Of a stretch of 17,406 bases of DNA, positions 1-6,735 are shown one piece after another; within the stretch, counting starts at the first letter, position 1; every line of letters starts with the position of its first letter. Both the position numbers and the translations under genes were made by a program. Below the pieces are notes generated by a model, which had not been told where the DNA came from, ran no database searches, and saw only the letters and a list, made by a program, of their open reading frames with translations. This stretch comes from Intrasporangium_A sp039812505 (GTDB taxonomy: Bacteria; Actinomycetota; Actinomycetes; Actinomycetales; Dermatophilaceae), in NCBI RefSeq assembly GCF_039812505.1, contig NZ_JBDIAQ010000070.1:1-17406 (forward strand), given 5' to 3'.

Positions 1-625
1 CGTACACCTGGGCGGTGAAGTCGACACCTGCCGCGCGAAGCCGCTCGGTCAGCTGCGGCACGCCGTCGCTGATGTCGTGGTCCTGTTCGCCGTAGAACGC
101 GAGGACCGGGCACTTGACGGCCTTCGGGTCGGCACCCTCGGGGAACCGGCCGTAGAACGGCACCGCCGCGCGCAGCCGGGGCTCGTGCAGGGCCAGCGAC
201 CAGGCGTAGGTGCCACCGAAGCAGAACCCGACGACCGCGACCCGCCCGTCGACGCCGGGCTGCTCGAGCAGCGCGCCGACGACCTCGCGCAGCCCGTCGA
301 TCGCCCACTTCGCGAACTCCGGCGTGCGGGCCGGCTCGGTCATCCGGCGCAGCCTCGGCTGGGCCGCGAGCCGGTCCTTCTCGTCGGGGCTGGACATGAG
401 GGCGTGCAGCTCCTGACCGTCGTAGGGCGTCAGGTCGACGTGCCCGAGCAGGTCCGGGGCCACGGCCAGGTAGCCCTCGGCGGCAAACCGGTCGGTGACG
501 TCGGTGATGTGTTCGACGAGACCCCAGATCTCCTGGATGACGATGACGGCCCCGGCCGGGTCCCCGACGGGTTCGGCCTGGTAGGCGTTCAGATCGGACC
601 GGAAGAACTGGATCATCTCGCCCAT
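1..625 (-). CDS. Dienelactone hydrolase family protein (3' end outside window)
   Basis: Alpha/beta hydrolase of the dienelactone hydrolase (DLH) family, a cytoplasmic enzyme group that hydrolyses lactones and related esters. The first 208 codons are present and the C-terminus runs off the left edge. Visible family marks are the early QEIWGL segment (Glu32, matching the DLH active-site Glu), the nucleophile elbow GFCFGG with Cys135, and the acidic triad residue Asp182 in the FYGEQD strand. The third triad residue, a His about 30 residues later, would lie beyond the edge. The ATG at 625 follows the ctaD stop by four bases and has an AGGAG at 636-640, ten bases upstream, so it is probably co-transcribed with ctaD. 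The real substrate is unknown; most actinobacterial members are not proven chlorocatechol-pathway enzymes. Confidence 0.9.
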   Translation of the reverse strand, partial: MGEMIQFFRSDLNAYQAEPVGDPAGAVIVIQEIWGLVEHITDVTDRFAAEGYLAVAPDLLGHVDLTPYDGQELHALMSSPDEKDRLAAQPRLRRMTEPARTPEFAKWAIDGLREVVGALLEQPGVDGRVAVVGFCFGGTYAWSLALHEPRLRAAVPFYGRFPEGADPKAVKCPVLAFYGEQDHDISDGVPQLTERLRAAGVDFTAQVY

Positions 626-629
626 CGGG

Positions 630-2345
630 TCACGACTCCTGGGTGACGGCCTCAGCGGTGGCATCGGGTGCGTGCCAGGATCGCGGCGCGGTCTCCGGGT
701 GGTGCAGGTCGAAGGCGGGCCGCTCCGACCGGATCCGCGGCAGCGAGGTGAAGTTGTGCCGCGGCGGCGGGCACGAGGTCGCCCACTCCAGCGAGCCGCC
801 ATACCCCCACGGGTCGTCCGTGGTGACCAGCGGCGCGGTGCGCCAGGTCTTCCACACGTTCCAGAACCACGGGACCATCGACAGACCCAGCAGCAGCGCG
901 CCCACGCTGGAGATGTCGTTGCCCAGCTGGAAGCCCTCCTCGGGCAGGTAGTCGGCGTAGCGGCGGGCCATGCCCTCGACGCCGAGCCAGTGCTGGATCA
1001 GGAAGGTCATGTGGAAGCCGATGAACAGCATCCAGAAGTGGATCTTGCCGAGCTTCTCGTCGAGCATCCGGCCGGTCAGCTTGGGCCACCAGAAGTAGTA
1101 GCCGGCGAACATCGCGAACACGACCGTGCCGAACACCGTGTAGTGGAAGTGCGCGACGATGAAGTAGGTGTCCGAGACGTGGAAGTCGAGGGCCGGGCTG
1201 GAGATGATGATGCCGGTCAGGCCACCGAACAGGAACGTGACCAGGAAGCCCATCGCCCAGAGCATGGGGGTGTCCATCGACACCTTCCCGAGCCACATCG
1301 TGCCTATCCAGTTGAAGAACTTCAGGCCGGTCGGTACGGCGATCAGCATCGACATGATCGCGAAGAACGGCAGCAGTACCTGACCGGTGACGTACATGTG
1401 GTGCGCCCACACCGAGGTCGACAGGGAGGCGATGGCGGCCAAGGCGATGACCATCGACTTGTACCCGAACAGCGGCTTCTTGCTGAAGACGGGCACGACC
1501 TCGCTGATGATGCCGAAGAACGGCAGCGCGATGATGTACACCTCGGGGTGGCCGAAGTACCAGAACAGGTGCTGCCAGAGCATCGCCCCGTTGTTCTCGG
1601 CGTCGAAGATGTGCATCCCCAGACGACGGTCGCCGCCACCGGCGAACAGGCCGGCCGCGAGGATCGGGAAGACGATCAGGACCATGATCGAGGTGGTCAG
1701 CACCGCCCAGGTGAGCAGCGGCATCCGGAACATCGTCATGCCCGGGGCGCGCATGCACAGGATGGTCGTGACGAAGTTGACCGCGCCCAGGATGGTGCCG
1801 AAGCCGGCCAGGGTCAGGCCGAAGAACCACAGGTCGCCGCCGAGGCCCGGGCTGTAGGACTCGGCTGCGAGGGGTTGGTAGGCGAACCAGCCGAAGGCGG
1901 CCGCGCCCTGCGGGGTCAGGAACCCGGCGCTGGCGATCAGGCCGCCGAACAGGTACAGCCAGTAGGCGAACATGTTCAGCCGCGGGAACGCGACGTCGGG
2001 CGCGCCGATCTGCAGCGGCATGATCGCGTTGGCGAACCCGGCGAACAGCGGCGTCGCGAACAGCAGCAGCATGATCGTGCCGTGCATCGTGAACAGCTGG
2101 TTGAACTGCTCCGGGTTGTCGACGATCTGCAGGCCCGGTTCGACCAGCTCGGAGCGGATCAGCAGCGCCATGATGCCGCCGAGCAGGAAGAAGAAGAACG
2201 TCGTCGCGAAGTAGAGGTTCCCGATGACCTTGTGGTCGGTCGTCGTGATGATGCCGATGATGCGCTGACCGGGGGTGCGACGCGGAGGGGCCGGCCGGGT
2301 GTGGATGGTCGCGGTCTGTGCCGTCCGGTCTGCCGTCGTCGTCAT
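630..2345 (-). CDS. ctaD: Cytochrome c oxidase (aa3) subunit I
   Basis: Catalytic subunit of the aa3-type terminal oxidase in the cytoplasmic membrane. It reduces O2 to water with electrons from cytochrome c and pumps protons. At 571 aa it has the usual length for actinobacterial CtaD. All metal ligands are visible: His88 and His401 for low-spin heme a, His399 for heme a3, and His266, His315 and His316 for CuB. The HPEVY segment carries Glu268 and the cross-linking Tyr270. About twelve hydrophobic helices run from residue 40 to 500. The N-terminal 25 residues are polar and the C-terminal tail is hydrophilic. The ATG at 2345 has an AGGTGG ten bases upstream. The other oxidase subunits are not in the window, which is common in this phylum, where ctaD often stands apart from ctaC and ctaE. 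Confidence 0.98.
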   Translation of the reverse strand: MTTTADRTAQTATIHTRPAPPRRTPGQRIIGIITTTDHKVIGNLYFATTFFFFLLGGIMALLIRSELVEPGLQIVDNPEQFNQLFTMHGTIMLLLFATPLFAGFANAIMPLQIGAPDVAFPRLNMFAYWLYLFGGLIASAGFLTPQGAAAFGWFAYQPLAAESYSPGLGGDLWFFGLTLAGFGTILGAVNFVTTILCMRAPGMTMFRMPLLTWAVLTTSIMVLIVFPILAAGLFAGGGDRRLGMHIFDAENNGAMLWQHLFWYFGHPEVYIIALPFFGIISEVVPVFSKKPLFGYKSMVIALAAIASLSTSVWAHHMYVTGQVLLPFFAIMSMLIAVPTGLKFFNWIGTMWLGKVSMDTPMLWAMGFLVTFLFGGLTGIIISSPALDFHVSDTYFIVAHFHYTVFGTVVFAMFAGYYFWWPKLTGRMLDEKLGKIHFWMLFIGFHMTFLIQHWLGVEGMARRYADYLPEEGFQLGNDISSVGALLLGLSMVPWFWNVWKTWRTAPLVTTDDPWGYGGSLEWATSCPPPRHNFTSLPRIRSERPAFDLHHPETAPRSWHAPDATAEAVTQES

Positions 2346-2370
2346 GCTCGCATCGCCACCTCACGCCTGC

Positions 2371-2393
2371 GCCCGTCGACATGGGCGACGGGC
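2371..2393 (-). promoter_or_regulatory. Hairpin in the ctaD 5' leader
   Basis: A perfect 8-bp inverted repeat (GCCCGTCG at 2371-2378, CGACGGGC at 2386-2393) with a seven-base loop lies 26 bases upstream of the ctaD ATG and ahead of its ribosome binding site. It could be an operator or an RNA hairpin in the leader. No known regulator motif was recognised. Confidence 0.35.
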
Positions 2394-2407
2394 CCTCAAT
2401 GGTCAAG

Positions 2408-2437
2408 ACTGTACGGCGGATCACGCCGATTTGACAG
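2408..2437 (-). promoter_or_regulatory. Candidate ctaD promoter
   Basis: On the minus strand CTGTCA (2437-2432, four of six matches to the -35 consensus) is followed after 18 bases by TACAGT (2413-2408, fits TANNNT). Transcription would begin near 2401 and give a leader of about 55 bases containing the 2371-2393 hairpin. This is pattern matching only. Confidence 0.35.
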
Positions 2438-2628
2438 GGTAGCCACTCGCATCCGGCGACCTGCGACCGCCCCCCATACCCACTTTCCCGTCGAGATCCC
2501 GGCCCGAACCGGGGCGACGGCAAGCTGCCACAGCCACGGCACCGCCGACCGGCCCGGATCCCGCAACGCCGGATACCGGTCCCGGGTCCACAGGTCGGCC
2601 GCCCGGTGGACCCCAGCGGCCCGGCGCT

Positions 2629-2634
2629 TACAGT
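2629..2634 (+). promoter_or_regulatory. Leaderless -10 box of the FrnE-like gene
   Basis: TACAGT is followed by exactly six bases and then the GTG start at 2641. A transcript starting there would have no 5' leader, and no Shine-Dalgarno sequence is present. No clear -35 element is visible. Confidence 0.55.
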
Positions 2635-2640
2635 GGGGCC

Positions 2641-3348
2641 GTGGAGATCGACATCTGGGCTGACATCGTGTGTCCGTACTGCCACCTCGGCAAGGCTCGC
2701 TTCGAGGCGGCCCTGGCGCAGTTCCCGAATGCGGACGAGGTCGACGTGACCTGGCACAGCTTCGAGCTGGACCGGTCCGCCGAGCCGGTCGCCGCGGGCA
2801 CCCTGTCCGAGGGCCTGGCCGCGAAGTACGGCATCACCGAGGACGAGGCCGTCGCGCAGCACGAGACGATCGCCGAGCAGGCCCGCGAGGTCGGTCTGGA
2901 CTACCAGTGGCGCCGGGCCCGCCCGGGCAACACCTTCGACGCCCACCGGCTGTACCACCTCGCCGGCGACCGGGGCCTCGGGCAGCAGATGCTCGACCGT
3001 CTCATGCGGGCCTACTTCACCGAGGGCGAGCCGATCGGCGACGCCGAGACGCTCGTCCGGCTCGCCGGTGAGGTCGGCCTCGACGTCGACGAGGTCACCG
3101 CGGTGCTCGTCGGCGACGAATACGGCAACCACGTCCGCAGCGACGAGGCGACCGCGTCGATGATCGGCATCACGGGCGTGCCGTTCTTCGTCATCGACCG
3201 CAAGTACGGCCTGTCGGGCGCGCAGCCGACACCGGTCTTCCTCCAGGCGCTCGGCCAGGCGTGGGACCGGCGCAATGAGGAGCCCGAGCCGGTCGCGGCC
3301 GGGGGCGGCTGCGGCTGCGGGTCGTGCGGGTGCGGCGCCGGCGGGTGA
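2641..3348 (+). CDS. DsbA-family oxidoreductase, FrnE-like, with Cys-rich tail
   Basis: Thioredoxin-fold protein of the DsbA/FrnE group (235 aa). It has no signal peptide, so it is probably a cytoplasmic disulfide oxidoreductase or isomerase. The active site CPYC is at residues 11-14 straight after the first beta strand, the helical insertion spans about 40-150, and the cis-proline loop TGVP ends at Pro181 before FFVID. The last 15 residues form a Gly/Cys tail with Cys224, Cys226, Cys229 and Cys231 (C-x-C-x2-C-x-C), outside the catalytic fold and reminiscent of a metal- or redox-active appendix. GTG was chosen because it begins exactly at the conserved first strand and lies six bases after a -10 box. 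The divergent neighbour is ctaD, and the downstream YjbR gene begins 16 bases after the stop. Confidence 0.9.
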   Translation: MEIDIWADIVCPYCHLGKARFEAALAQFPNADEVDVTWHSFELDRSAEPVAAGTLSEGLAAKYGITEDEAVAQHETIAEQAREVGLDYQWRRARPGNTFDAHRLYHLAGDRGLGQQMLDRLMRAYFTEGEPIGDAETLVRLAGEVGLDVDEVTAVLVGDEYGNHVRSDEATASMIGITGVPFFVIDRKYGLSGAQPTPVFLQALGQAWDRRNEEPEPVAAGGGCGCGSCGCGAGG

Positions 3349-3352
3349 CCCC

Positions 3353-3358
3353 TACCGT
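3353..3358 (+). promoter_or_regulatory. Leaderless -10 box of the YjbR gene
   Basis: TACCGT lies between the FrnE-like stop codon and the YjbR gene. Six bases separate it from the ATG at 3365, which supports that ATG over the GTG at 3362 and over upstream in-frame starts inside the FrnE-like gene. Confidence 0.5.
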
Positions 3359-3364
3359 GGGGTG

Positions 3365-3769
3365 ATGGCCCACCCGCAGATGTTCCGCACCTCCGACGGT
3401 CATCTGGAGCGCGTCCGGTCGATCTGCCTCGCACTGCCCGGAGCGGCCGAGAAGGTGACACACGGGCGGCCGAACTTCTTCACCACGAAGGTCTTCGCGG
3501 TCTTCGGCGGCTCGCTCAAGGGCGATCACCTCGCCCCGGTCGCGAGGCGTGCGCTGCTGTTCCTGCCCGACGCGGCCGAGCGCGAGGCACTCGTGACGGA
3601 CGAGCGGTTCTTCGTCCCCGCCTACGTGGGGCCCTCCGGGTGGCTCGGCCTGACGTTCCACGACCACGACGTCGCCGAGGTCGACTGGGGTGAGGTCGCC
3701 GAGCTCGTCGACATGTCCTACCGCAACACTGCCCCGGCCCGCCTCGTGCGTGAGCTCGACGCGCGATGA
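3365..3769 (+). CDS. YjbR/MmcQ family protein
   Basis: A small 134-aa protein of the YjbR (MmcQ) family, often labelled DNA-binding because of its CyaY-like/double-wing fold. Its biochemical role is not established. The N-terminal family signature is clear: an acidic patch after LALPGAAEKVTHGRP (residues 22-36), followed by a strand with FFTTKVFAVFGG. The C-terminal part matches the usual strand-helix ending (WGEVAELVDMSYRNTAP). Homologues are normally 110-140 aa, so the ATG at 3365 is preferred. The frame is open back to 3275 but there it overlaps the FrnE-like gene. The stop overlaps the next start by four bases (ATGA), which indicates translational coupling with the ComB-family gene. Confidence 0.85.
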   Translation: MAHPQMFRTSDGHLERVRSICLALPGAAEKVTHGRPNFFTTKVFAVFGGSLKGDHLAPVARRALLFLPDAAEREALVTDERFFVPAYVGPSGWLGLTFHDHDVAEVDWGEVAELVDMSYRNTAPARLVRELDAR

Positions 3770-4587
3770 CCGGTCTGCCGGGGCCGGAGGACCCGTGGCA
3801 CAGCCAGGACAACCACCTCGTGCGCCTCGACTGGGGGGCGGTCGGGGCGGGCTTCCTCGTCGGGTATGCCGCCCAGCGGGGCGCCGCCGTCATCGCGGTC
3901 GTCGTCGACGTGCTGAGCTTCACGACCTGCGTGTCGGTGGCGGCCGACGCGGGCACGGACGTGCTGCCGTACCGGTGGCGCGACCGGACCGCCGCGCAGT
4001 TCGCCGCCACCAGGGGCGCCGCCCTCGCCGTGCCGCGCCGCGTGGCCCGGCGCGAGGGCGGGATCTCGCTGTCGCCGCGCTCGATCCGCGAGGTCGGCGC
4101 GGTCGGGTCGCTGGTGCTGCCGTCGCCGAACGGCGCCACGGTCGCGCTGTCGCTGGCCGGGGCGGGGGCCACTGTCGTGGCGGCCTCGCTGCGCAACGGC
4201 GGCGCGGTCGGCCGGTGGGTGGCGGACCGACTGCGCGCCAGCGCGTCCGCTCCCCCGGTGGTCGTCCTCGCGCCCTGCGGCGAGCGCTGGCCGGACGACT
4301 CGCTGCGACCGGCCGTCGAGGACGCCTGGGGGGCGGGCGCGGTGGCCGCCGCCCTCGTGGACGCGCTCGGGCACCAAGCCGGCCCGCTCCTGCTCAGCCC
4401 CGAGGTCGGGCCGGCGCTGGCCGGGTTCCGGTCCGTCCGGGACCGCCTCGACGAGGCGCTGGCAATGTGCTCCAGCGGCCGTGAGCTGGTCGAGCAAGGG
4501 TATGCCGACGACGTGGCCATCGCGGCCGAGCTCGACTCGAGCACCGTCGTACCGGTGCTGGTGGACGGCTCCTTCGTGCCCGCGTGA
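3766..4587 (+). CDS. ComB-family (2-phosphosulfolactate phosphatase-like) protein
   Basis: Cytoplasmic protein of 273 aa matching the ComB family, whose founding member removes phosphate from 2-phosphosulfolactate in archaeal coenzyme M synthesis. Recognisable blocks are the metal-site strand VVVDVLSFTT (Asp48), the SPNGATVAL segment around residues 120-128, AASLRN at 139-144, APCGERW at 169-175, and the C-terminal SSGRELVEQGY block (236-246). No other coenzyme M gene is nearby and actinobacteria are not known to make that cofactor, so the physiological substrate is probably another phosphorylated acid. The ATG overlaps the YjbR stop (ATGA), so the two form an operon. The assignment to family is firm; the substrate is open. 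Confidence 0.82.
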   Translation: MTGLPGPEDPWHSQDNHLVRLDWGAVGAGFLVGYAAQRGAAVIAVVVDVLSFTTCVSVAADAGTDVLPYRWRDRTAAQFAATRGAALAVPRRVARREGGISLSPRSIREVGAVGSLVLPSPNGATVALSLAGAGATVVAASLRNGGAVGRWVADRLRASASAPPVVVLAPCGERWPDDSLRPAVEDAWGAGAVAAALVDALGHQAGPLLLSPEVGPALAGFRSVRDRLDEALAMCSSGRELVEQGYADDVAIAAELDSSTVVPVLVDGSFVPA

Positions 4588-4679
4588 GCGTTCCAGGCCA
4601 CTGCCCGGGCGGGGCTGCTCTCCTCGCGGCCGCCACCCGTCGCGTTACGGGTCCGCGCGAGGGGTCGCTCCCCCGGGTG

Positions 4680-4685
4680 CATGAT
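4680..4685 (+). promoter_or_regulatory. Possible leaderless -10 box of the TetR gene
   Basis: CATGAT is followed by six bases and the GTG at 4692. The box fits the NANNNT form seen before other starts in this window. The first base is not T, so it is a weaker example. Confidence 0.4.
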
Positions 4686-4691
4686 GATGAG

Positions 4692-5390
4692 GTGACCTCA
4701 GCCGCCCCACGAGATCCCGGGCCGGGGTCGCGAGCGGTACGCAAGCGAGCGACATACCACCACGGGGACCTGCGTCGGGCCCTGCTCGAGGCGAGTCTGG
4801 AGCTGGCCAGACAGGGCGGTCCCGACGCCGTGGTCCTGCGCGAGGCCACCCGGCGGGTGGGGGTCTCGGCGAATGCCGCCTACCGGCACTTCGCGGACCG
4901 CGACGCGCTGCTGGCCTCCGTGGCCAGCCGGGCCCAGGCACGCGCCGCGGACGTCATCGCCGAGGCCATCGCCGCGGTGCCGGACCGCGACGACCGGCGG
5001 ACCGTCGCGCGGGAGCGCTTCCGGGCCGTGGGCCAGGGCTACCTCCGGTTCGCCCTGACCGAGCCCGGCCTGTTCCGCACGGCCTTCGGGGTGCCGACCG
5101 ACCTCAGCCGCGCGACCTCGCCGGAGGCCGCCGGCCAGGGCGGGCGAACCCCGTTCCAGCTCCTCTCGGACCGGCTCGACGCAATGGTCGAGGCCGGGGC
5201 GATGTCCGCCGACCGGCGACCGGGGGCCGAGCTGCTGGCGTGGTCCGCGGTCCACGGGCTGGCGATGCTCGCCCTGGACGGGCCCCTGCGCGGGATGTCG
5301 TCCGCAGCGATCCAGCGCATCGTCCCCCGGCTGGTGCAGATGGTCGACCTCGGCCTCGGGGTCATCGAGGCTCCGGCACGGGGCCGTTAG
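4692..5390 (+). CDS. TetR/AcrR family transcriptional regulator
   Basis: DNA-binding repressor of the TetR family, 232 aa from the GTG at 4692. The N-terminal domain begins with YHHGDLRRALLEASLEL (residues 22-38). The helix-turn-helix follows at about 47-67 and ends in the typical AAYRHFADRDALL. The ligand-binding half resembles the WHG-type C-terminal domain of TetR regulators (YLRFALTEPGLFRTAF near 116-131). Reading can be extended to a GTG at 4584 that overlaps the preceding stop, but those 36 extra residues look unlike any TetR N-terminus. The GTG at 4692 also lies six bases after a -10-like box. The likely target is its own promoter or the thioesterase gene that starts ten bases after its stop codon; this is inferred from position only. 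Confidence 0.88.
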   Translation: MTSAAPRDPGPGSRAVRKRATYHHGDLRRALLEASLELARQGGPDAVVLREATRRVGVSANAAYRHFADRDALLASVASRAQARAADVIAEAIAAVPDRDDRRTVARERFRAVGQGYLRFALTEPGLFRTAFGVPTDLSRATSPEAAGQGGRTPFQLLSDRLDAMVEAGAMSADRRPGAELLAWSAVHGLAMLALDGPLRGMSSAAIQRIVPRLVQMVDLGLGVIEAPARGR

Positions 5391-5393
5391 GGT
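5388..5393 (+). promoter_or_regulatory. Leaderless -10 box of the thioesterase gene, overlapping the tetR stop
   Basis: TAGGGT begins with the TAG stop codon of the TetR gene and is followed by six bases and the GTG at 5400. The promoter element and the stop codon share three bases. Confidence 0.5.
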
Positions 5394-5399
5394 GGCGAC

Positions 5400-6239
5400 G
5401 TGACGACCGCCTCCGACCCACCGAGTGACGAACCGAGCGACGCCTTCCGTCTCGCCACCGACGTGCCGGCCTGCTACCTGCCGCTCGGCGCGGGCCGGTA
5501 CACGCCGACGATCCACGTCCAGGGCGCCTGGCGCGACGACGAGCAGCACATGGCTCCGGTCGGGGGCCTGCTCGCCCACGCGATCGAGCGGCACGAGCCA
5601 CGCCCCGGCCTCCAGCTGGCCCGGATCAGCTACGACATCCTCGGTGTCATGCCGGCCCGGCCCAGCACCGTCGAGGTGCACACGCTCCGGCCCGGGCGCA
5701 CCATCGAGCTCGTCGAGGCGGTCATGTCCGTCGACGACCGGCCCGTCGTCCGGGCCCGCGCCTGGCGTCTCGCCACCGGAGACTCCTCCGCCGTGGCCGA
5801 CCTGGAGCTGAAGCCGATGCCGGGGCCTGAGGAGTTCCCGGTGTGGACCGGGATGCTGCTCTGGCCGGGGGGCTACATCCGCAGCCTCGAGCTGCGCTCC
5901 GACCCGGCGCGCCGCCCCGGTCGGGCCCGGGTCTGGCTCCGCTCGCCCAACACCCTGGTCGCGGGCGAGGACGTGTGCCCGACCGCCGCCTTCCTCTCCT
6001 TCGCCGACACCGCGAACGGCGTCGCCGTCCGGGTGCCCCCTGGTGAGTGGGCCTTCCCGAACGTCGACCTCACCATCCACCTGCTGCGTGAGCCGGTCCC
6101 GGGCTGGGTCGGCCTGGACAGCCGGGTAAGCTTCGGGGACAACGGGATCGGCCTTACCTCGAGTGTCCTGCACGACGTGCAGGGGCCGGTCGGCACGGTC
6201 GAACAGATCCTCACGATCCGGCCGATGCCCGGCACCTGA
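5400..6239 (+). CDS. Acyl-CoA thioesterase-like double-hotdog protein
   Basis: A 279-aa protein of the thioesterase superfamily (4HBT_3/TesB-like double hotdog), expected to hydrolyse or bind acyl-CoA in the cytoplasm. The first hotdog spans about residues 20-140, with APVGGLLAHAIE (52-63) at the start of the long helix and ARISYDILG as the following strand. The second half (about 150-279) has the helix region after VCPTAAFLSFADTANG and a strand reading FPNVDLTIHLLREP near 218-231, as in actinobacterial thioesterase-family proteins. The GTG start is supported by the -10 box. The TetR gene directly upstream may control it. The acyl substrate cannot be read from sequence. Confidence 0.82.
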   Translation: MTTASDPPSDEPSDAFRLATDVPACYLPLGAGRYTPTIHVQGAWRDDEQHMAPVGGLLAHAIERHEPRPGLQLARISYDILGVMPARPSTVEVHTLRPGRTIELVEAVMSVDDRPVVRARAWRLATGDSSAVADLELKPMPGPEEFPVWTGMLLWPGGYIRSLELRSDPARRPGRARVWLRSPNTLVAGEDVCPTAAFLSFADTANGVAVRVPPGEWAFPNVDLTIHLLREPVPGWVGLDSRVSFGDNGIGLTSSVLHDVQGPVGTVEQILTIRPMPGT

Positions 6240-6294
6240 ACCGTGACCCGGTTGGCCGGACCCGGCCCGACGCGGCAGAGTGGGACCATCAGCG

Positions 6295-6302
6295 AAGAGG
6301 AG
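6295..6302 (+). promoter_or_regulatory. Ribosome binding site deciding the start at 6307
   Basis: AAGAGGAG ends four bases before the ATG at 6307. It selects this ATG over the GTG at 6280 and over the second in-frame ATG at 6322. Confidence 0.65.
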
Positions 6303-6303
6303 C

Positions 6304-6333
6304 GACATGGGTGACAGCGACATGGGTGACACG
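6304..6333 (+). repeat. Tandem duplication at the start codon (15-base period)
   Basis: GACATGGGTGAC occurs at 6304-6315 and again at 6319-6330, so the start codon and the next codons are duplicated in frame (MGDSDMGD). Only the first copy has a ribosome binding site at normal spacing. Confidence 0.75.
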
Positions 6334-6654
6334 GGCCGGCCCGCGGCGACGGGCGACGGCGACGTCGCCCTGGACGACCGGTTCCACGGAGCGGAGTGGG
6401 TGCACCACCACGACCCGTACGACGACCCGCCTGCGCCGGTTCGGCCAGGGTTCTGGATGACGATGATCGGTGGCTTCGTCGCGGTCCTCGCCCCGCTGGT
6501 CGGGTTCCTCGGCGGGAGCATCTCCGGGGCCGGCAACGACCCGACCGGGCGTCGGCTCGCCCTCTGGCTGCTGGTGGGCATGGTCATCGGCGGGCTGGGC
6601 GTCCTGGTCGCCTTCATCGGCGGGCTCCGGTGGTGGCGCTCCACCGAGGGGTGA
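6307..6654 (+). CDS. Small two-helix membrane protein
   Basis: A 115-aa predicted membrane protein of unknown function. The first 50 residues are polar and acidic with a cluster of His (WVHHHDPYDDPP). Two hydrophobic helices follow: about 53-76, rich in Gly, ending FLGGSISGAG, and about 84-108, LLVGMVIGGLGVLVAFIGGL, ending in a Trp-Trp and a basic residue. A short loop with NDPTGRR joins them. No enzyme motif is present. The start is fixed by a good ribosome binding site. It stands 67 bases after the thioesterase stop and 81 before the AraC/DinB gene, so it may be a single gene. Confidence 0.78.
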   Translation: MGDSDMGDTGRPAATGDGDVALDDRFHGAEWVHHHDPYDDPPAPVRPGFWMTMIGGFVAVLAPLVGFLGGSISGAGNDPTGRRLALWLLVGMVIGGLGVLVAFIGGLRWWRSTEG

Positions 6655-6723
6655 CCGAGCCGGCCCAGGCCCGGTGCGTGCAGGTCAGCAAGGACGATCA
6701 AGCGCACAACCTCGGACCGCCCG

Positions 6724-6729
6724 CACGAT
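6724..6729 (+). promoter_or_regulatory. Possible leaderless -10 box of the AraC/DinB gene
   Basis: CACGAT is followed by six bases and the GTG at 6736. No ribosome binding site precedes this start, which favours a leaderless transcript. Confidence 0.4.
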
Positions 6730-6735
6730 GATCGC

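Noticed and set aside
3275..3364. Earlier start for the YjbR protein inside the FrnE-like gene.
   Set aside because: It would overlap the Cys-rich tail of the FrnE-like gene, and family length favours 3365.
3766..4587. A coenzyme M biosynthesis role for the ComB-family gene.
   Set aside because: No ComA, ComC or related genes are present, and the taxon is not expected to make coenzyme M; only the family is claimed.
4584..4691. GTG at 4584 as the TetR start, overlapping the ComB-family stop.
   Set aside because: The 36 extra residues do not match TetR N-termini, and the GTG at 4692 has a -10-like box six bases upstream.
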